Assembly (NCBI GenBank): GCA_035308905.1
Contig: DATGFS010000009.1
Span: 62,001 to 126,000, forward strand
Length of the DNA stretch: 64,000 bases
Direction of reading: 5' to 3'
DNA from: a bacterium
Lineage (GTDB): Bacteria; Sysuimicrobiota; Sysuimicrobiia; Sysuimicrobiales; Segetimicrobiaceae
A program made the translations under genes and the position numbers. The notes below the pieces were generated by a model that saw only the letters and a list, made by a program, of their open reading frames with translations, made no database searches and had not been told where the DNA came from. This document shows positions 61,447 to 64,000 of this stretch, piece by piece. Every line of letters starts with the position of its first letter. The stretch's first letter is position 1.

Positions 61447-62966
61447 TGCCGGCGCACAAGCGGGGACAGGTGGATCTTGTGCTGGTCAACCCCGGCGACC
61501 GCCGACAGATCTATCAGGCGCTCGGCGAGAACCTGAGCGCGGTCGAGCCGCCGGTGTGGGTTGGGCTGATGGCCACGTTCGCCCGGCGGCGCGGGTTTTC
61601 GGTCGAGGTCATCGACAGCCACGCCGAGGAGCTGGGGGCGGAGGCGACCGCGCAGCGCGTGGCGGAGATGGCGCCGCGGCTCGTGGCGGTCGTGGTCTAC
61701 GGGCACCAGCCGTCCGCGTCGACCCAGAACATGACGGCCGCGGGCGCGGTCTGCCGGGCGGTGAAGGACCTCGCGCCGGACCTCAAGGTCCTTCTGGTGG
61801 GCGGGCACGTGGCGGCGCTGCCGGAGCGCACCCTGCGCGAGGAGCGCTGCGACTTCGTCTGCGGCGGCGAAGGGCCGCACACGCTCGTCGATCTTCTGGA
61901 GGCGCTGGCGCACGGCCACCCGGACCTGTCCAAGGTGCGGGGCCTGTGGTACTGGGACGGCGGCGCGCCCCGCGCGACGCCGCCGGCGCCGCTCGTGACG
62001 AACGTCGACGAGGAGATGCCCGGCCTCGCCTGGGACCTGCTGCCGATGACGGCGTACCGCGCCCACAACTGGCACTGCTTCGGGCATCTCGAGCGGCAGC
62101 CGTACGCGGCGATCTACACCACGCTCGGCTGTCCCTACCACTGCAGCTTCTGCTGCATTCAGGCGCCGTTTAAGAGCGGCGAGCAGGTACTCGGGTACAA
62201 GGAGGCGGTGAACAGCTACCGCTTCTGGGACCCCAAGGCGACGGTCGCGCAGATCGACACGCTGGTCAACACCTACGGCGTGCGGAACATCAAGTTCGCG
62301 GACGAGATGTTCGTGCTCAACGTGCGGCACGTTCACGGCATCTGCGACCTCTTGATCGAGCGCAACTACGGTCTGAACATCTGGGCCTACGCCCGCGTGG
62401 ACACGGTGCGCGGCGAGGGCACCGTGGAGAAATTGAAGCGGGCCGGCTTCAACTGGCTGGTGCTCGGGATCGAGGCGGCGAGCGAGCGCGTCCGCACGGA
62501 CGTCGACAAGGCGTTTCCGCAGCAGGAGATCTTCGCGACGGTCGAGCGGCTGCGCGCCGGCGGCATCAACGTCCTCGGCAACTACATCTTCGGTCTGCCG
62601 GAGGACGACGTGGCCTCGATGCAGGAGACCCTCGACCTCGCCCAGTCGCTGAACTGCGAGTTCGCCAACTTCTACTCCGCGATGGCCTATCCGGGGTCGA
62701 GGCTGTACGAGATCGCCGTCCAGAACGGCTGGCCGCTTCCGCCGGCGTGGTCCGGCTACTCGCAGCACGCCGAGAACACGCTGCCGCTGCCGACGAAGTA
62801 TCTCTCGGGGGCCGAAGTCCTGCGTTTCCGGGACCATGCCTTTCAGGTCTACTTCAGCGACGGCCGGTACCTCGCGATGGTGGAGCAAAAGTTCGGCCGC
62901 CCGACCGCGGAGCACGTCCGCGCGATGGCGTCCCGGAGGCTGACGCGCAGCGCGCTGCGGGCCTGA
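61446..62966 (+). CDS. B12-binding-domain radical SAM enzyme
   Basis: 506 aa. Residues 5-170: Rossmann-like B12-binding-type domain (V-L-V-N-P-G at the start, V-L-L-V-G-G-H-V near 115). Residues 220-430: radical SAM core with C229/C233/C236 in G-C-P-Y-H-C-S-F-C, G-I-E-A-A-S-E and G-N-Y-I-F-G-L-P. C-terminal 70 residues of unknown function. Class B-type members methylate unreactive carbons or rearrange lipids and sugars. Translationally coupled to the E1 pair, which points to a joint pathway. Confidence 0.9.
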   Translation: MPAHKRGQVDLVLVNPGDRRQIYQALGENLSAVEPPVWVGLMATFARRRGFSVEVIDSHAEELGAEATAQRVAEMAPRLVAVVVYGHQPSASTQNMTAAGAVCRAVKDLAPDLKVLLVGGHVAALPERTLREERCDFVCGGEGPHTLVDLLEALAHGHPDLSKVRGLWYWDGGAPRATPPAPLVTNVDEEMPGLAWDLLPMTAYRAHNWHCFGHLERQPYAAIYTTLGCPYHCSFCCIQAPFKSGEQVLGYKEAVNSYRFWDPKATVAQIDTLVNTYGVRNIKFADEMFVLNVRHVHGICDLLIERNYGLNIWAYARVDTVRGEGTVEKLKRAGFNWLVLGIEAASERVRTDVDKAFPQQEIFATVERLRAGGINVLGNYIFGLPEDDVASMQETLDLAQSLNCEFANFYSAMAYPGSRLYEIAVQNGWPLPPAWSGYSQHAENTLPLPTKYLSGAEVLRFRDHAFQVYFSDGRYLAMVEQKFGRPTAEHVRAMASRRLTRSALRA

Positions 62967-62992
62967 CGGCGAACGCCCCGGCGTGTTATAGT
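62963..62992 (+). promoter_or_regulatory. Sigma70-like promoter of the DUF2993 gene
   Basis: CTGACG (62963-62968), 18-base spacer, TATAGT (62987-62992). The -35 overlaps the stop codon of the radical SAM gene. Leader of about 45 bases. Confidence 0.5.
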
Positions 62993-63043
62993 AAGCACGC
63001 GGCGCCGGGGCGGTGGTCGGCCGATGGGCCGCGGGAGGGTTTG

Positions 63044-63799
63044 ATGGCTCGTCCGGTCCGCTTTCTCGCACTCCTCGCCGTTGCCGCCTGCGTCGGCGGT
63101 CTGCTCGTGCCGGCCGGGGCGCAAACGCAGCAGACGCAGCAGACGACGTCCACCGCGGAGCTCCGGACGCTGTTCGCGCACCTCCTCGGCGATCCGCCGG
63201 TGATCCACATGGAAGCGGTGCCCGATATCTACGACGGCGGCTACGCGCGCGTCAGCGTCTACGGCCGCCACGTCTTCATCAAGGGCATGCTCATCGACGA
63301 GCTGTGGATCCGACTCGTCGGCGTGTCCTTCGATCCGGCGGAGCTGCGGCGGGGGAATCTCAAGGTCACGGACATCCGCGACAACGCGATCTACGGGAAG
63401 CTGTCGCTCGCGGCCGTCCAGGACTTCCTGAACCGGCAGGCGGCGGTGAGGGACGTGCAGCTCGGCGTCAACGCCGAGGCGATCACGGGCGCTGCCACGG
63501 TCGTCTACAACGGGATTCCCACGCGCGTCCGGATGCAGGGGGTCTTCCAGGTGTACGGCGATCCCGAGGTGTTCTTTCACATCCAGGCGCTCTCAGTGAA
63601 CTCCATCCCCGTGCCGTACATCCTCGCGGCGAATCTCGAGCGGCAGATCAACCCGGTCGTCGACTTCCGGACGTGGCCGGTGCAGTTCAAGATCCGCACG
63701 TTCAAGCAGACGCCGGAGGGCTTCGTGCTCAGCAGTCAGCGCGACTTCGCGCAGCCCTGCAACGCCTGCGGGGGACCGCCTCTCCAACTCGCCCCGTGA
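63044..63799 (+). CDS. DUF2993 (LmeA-like) secreted protein
   Basis: 251 aa. Signal peptide of about 27 residues (basic start, hydrophobic core, A-G-A). The rest follows the DUF2993 pattern with I-K-G-M-L-I-D-E-L-W-I, I-R-D-N-A-I-Y-G-K-L and a late N-L-E-R-Q-I-N-P-V-V-D. Relatives bind phospholipids at the cell envelope. GGGAGG ribosome site. The stop overlaps the next start (GTGA). Confidence 0.75.
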   Translation: MARPVRFLALLAVAACVGGLLVPAGAQTQQTQQTTSTAELRTLFAHLLGDPPVIHMEAVPDIYDGGYARVSVYGRHVFIKGMLIDELWIRLVGVSFDPAELRRGNLKVTDIRDNAIYGKLSLAAVQDFLNRQAAVRDVQLGVNAEAITGAATVVYNGIPTRVRMQGVFQVYGDPEVFFHIQALSVNSIPVPYILAANLERQINPVVDFRTWPVQFKIRTFKQTPEGFVLSSQRDFAQPCNACGGPPLQLAP

Positions 63800-64000
63800 C
63801 GACGGACGCCGTCCACCCGTTCCGCGCCCGGCTCGCGCGCGGACCGCTCGTGTGCGACGGCGCGATGGGCACGCTGCTCTACGCGAGAGGCGTGCCGTTT
63901 GATCACTGCTTCGACGCGCTCAACCTCACCGACCGCGAACGAGTCCTGAACATCCACCTCGACTATCTACGGGCCGGCGCCGAGGTCATCGAGACCAACA
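63796..64000 (+). CDS. Homocysteine S-methyltransferase domain protein (5' end only)
   Basis: First 68 residues; runs off the window. V-C-D-G-A-M-G-T-L-L-Y-A-R-G-V-P and the A-L-N-L-T segment identify the homocysteine S-methyltransferase barrel, as in MetH N-termini and in fusions with methylenetetrahydrofolate reductase. Which of these it is depends on the missing part. GTG start overlaps the DUF2993 stop. Confidence 0.88.
   Translation, partial: MTTDAVHPFRARLARGPLVCDGAMGTLLYARGVPFDHCFDALNLTDRERVLNIHLDYLRAGAEVIETN

Noticed and set aside
1-64000. tRNA, rRNA, CRISPR arrays, insertion sequences, prophage genes or plasmid origins
   Set aside because: Reading both strands showed no T-arm consensus, no regularly spaced repeats, no transposase or integrase motifs and no terminal inverted repeats. 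Short or divergent RNA genes could still be missed by eye.

Overview
The window is a gene-dense, very G+C-rich bacterial chromosome segment. Genes are close-packed, many overlap by 1-14 bases (ATGA, GTGA, TAATG junctions), and GTG starts are common. No rRNA, tRNA, insertion sequence, prophage or CRISPR array was seen, and no gap between genes exceeds 300 bases. A periplasmic LptA/OstA-like protein, two LpxB-like glycosyltransferases and a heptose-type GmhA/HddA pair point to a diderm (outer-membrane) organism. SUF iron-sulfur assembly, complex-I peripheral subunits, a two-subunit 2-oxoacid:ferredoxin oxidoreductase and core MetE-type methionine synthases fit a deep-branching free-living lineage of the kind known mostly from environmental genomes. 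The exact phylum cannot be fixed from these sequences alone.

Left part (1-36 kb): housekeeping and redox metabolism. A cyclase-family hydrolase diverges from a suf operon (sufC-B-D-Rieske-sufS-sufU) that runs straight into nuoB-D-I-C. The suf promoter carries a near-consensus IscR/Rrf2-type operator. A membrane-anchored molybdopterin oxidoreductase, peptide deformylase and a DUF2203 gene follow. Then comes a complete 2-oxoacid dehydrogenase operon (lpdA, E1alpha, E1beta, E2, lipA). Next are a ferredoxin-NADP+ reductase, a MoeB/ThiF-rhodanese fusion, dxs, an A-type Fe-S carrier with a NifU C-terminal domain protein, and an acyl-CoA dehydrogenase. After these lie two tandem MetE-core proteins, an SRPBCC protein, an Mrp/ApbC ATPase with a DUF169 protein, the 2-oxoacid:ferredoxin oxidoreductase, a Fur-family regulator and the LptA-like protein. 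Fe-S cluster assembly and Fe-S-dependent electron transfer are the common thread.

Middle (35-40 kb): a TPR lipoprotein-like or secreted protein, a zinc alcohol dehydrogenase-like enzyme, a MoaD-MoaE fusion, an M48 metalloprotease and a PHP phosphoesterase.

Right part (40-63 kb): a surface-glycan island. It has two SIS-isomerase/GHMP-kinase pairs and two LpxB-like transferases followed by an ArnT-like GT39. It also has three GT2 enzymes, an MsbA-like ABC exporter and a NUDIX hydrolase. A GDP-mannose-dehydratase-type enzyme is coupled to a ColD-like 3-dehydratase whose PLP lysine is replaced by His. Two tandem 545-residue polytopic membrane paralogs follow, then an NAD-dependent epimerase. The island ends with a tightly coupled operon of GT2, thiamine-diphosphate E1alpha and E1beta, and a B12-type radical SAM enzyme. 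This last operon is the best candidate here for an undescribed glycan or lipid tailoring pathway. The window ends in a DUF2993 protein and the start of a homocysteine S-methyltransferase.

Other signals of interest are a 31-base dispersed repeat (28/31 identical) with GNRA-capped hairpins, in the 3' tail of nuoI and before the oxidoreductase operon; three promoters placed so that the mRNA should be leaderless; and a pair of divergent promoters sharing one -35 region.
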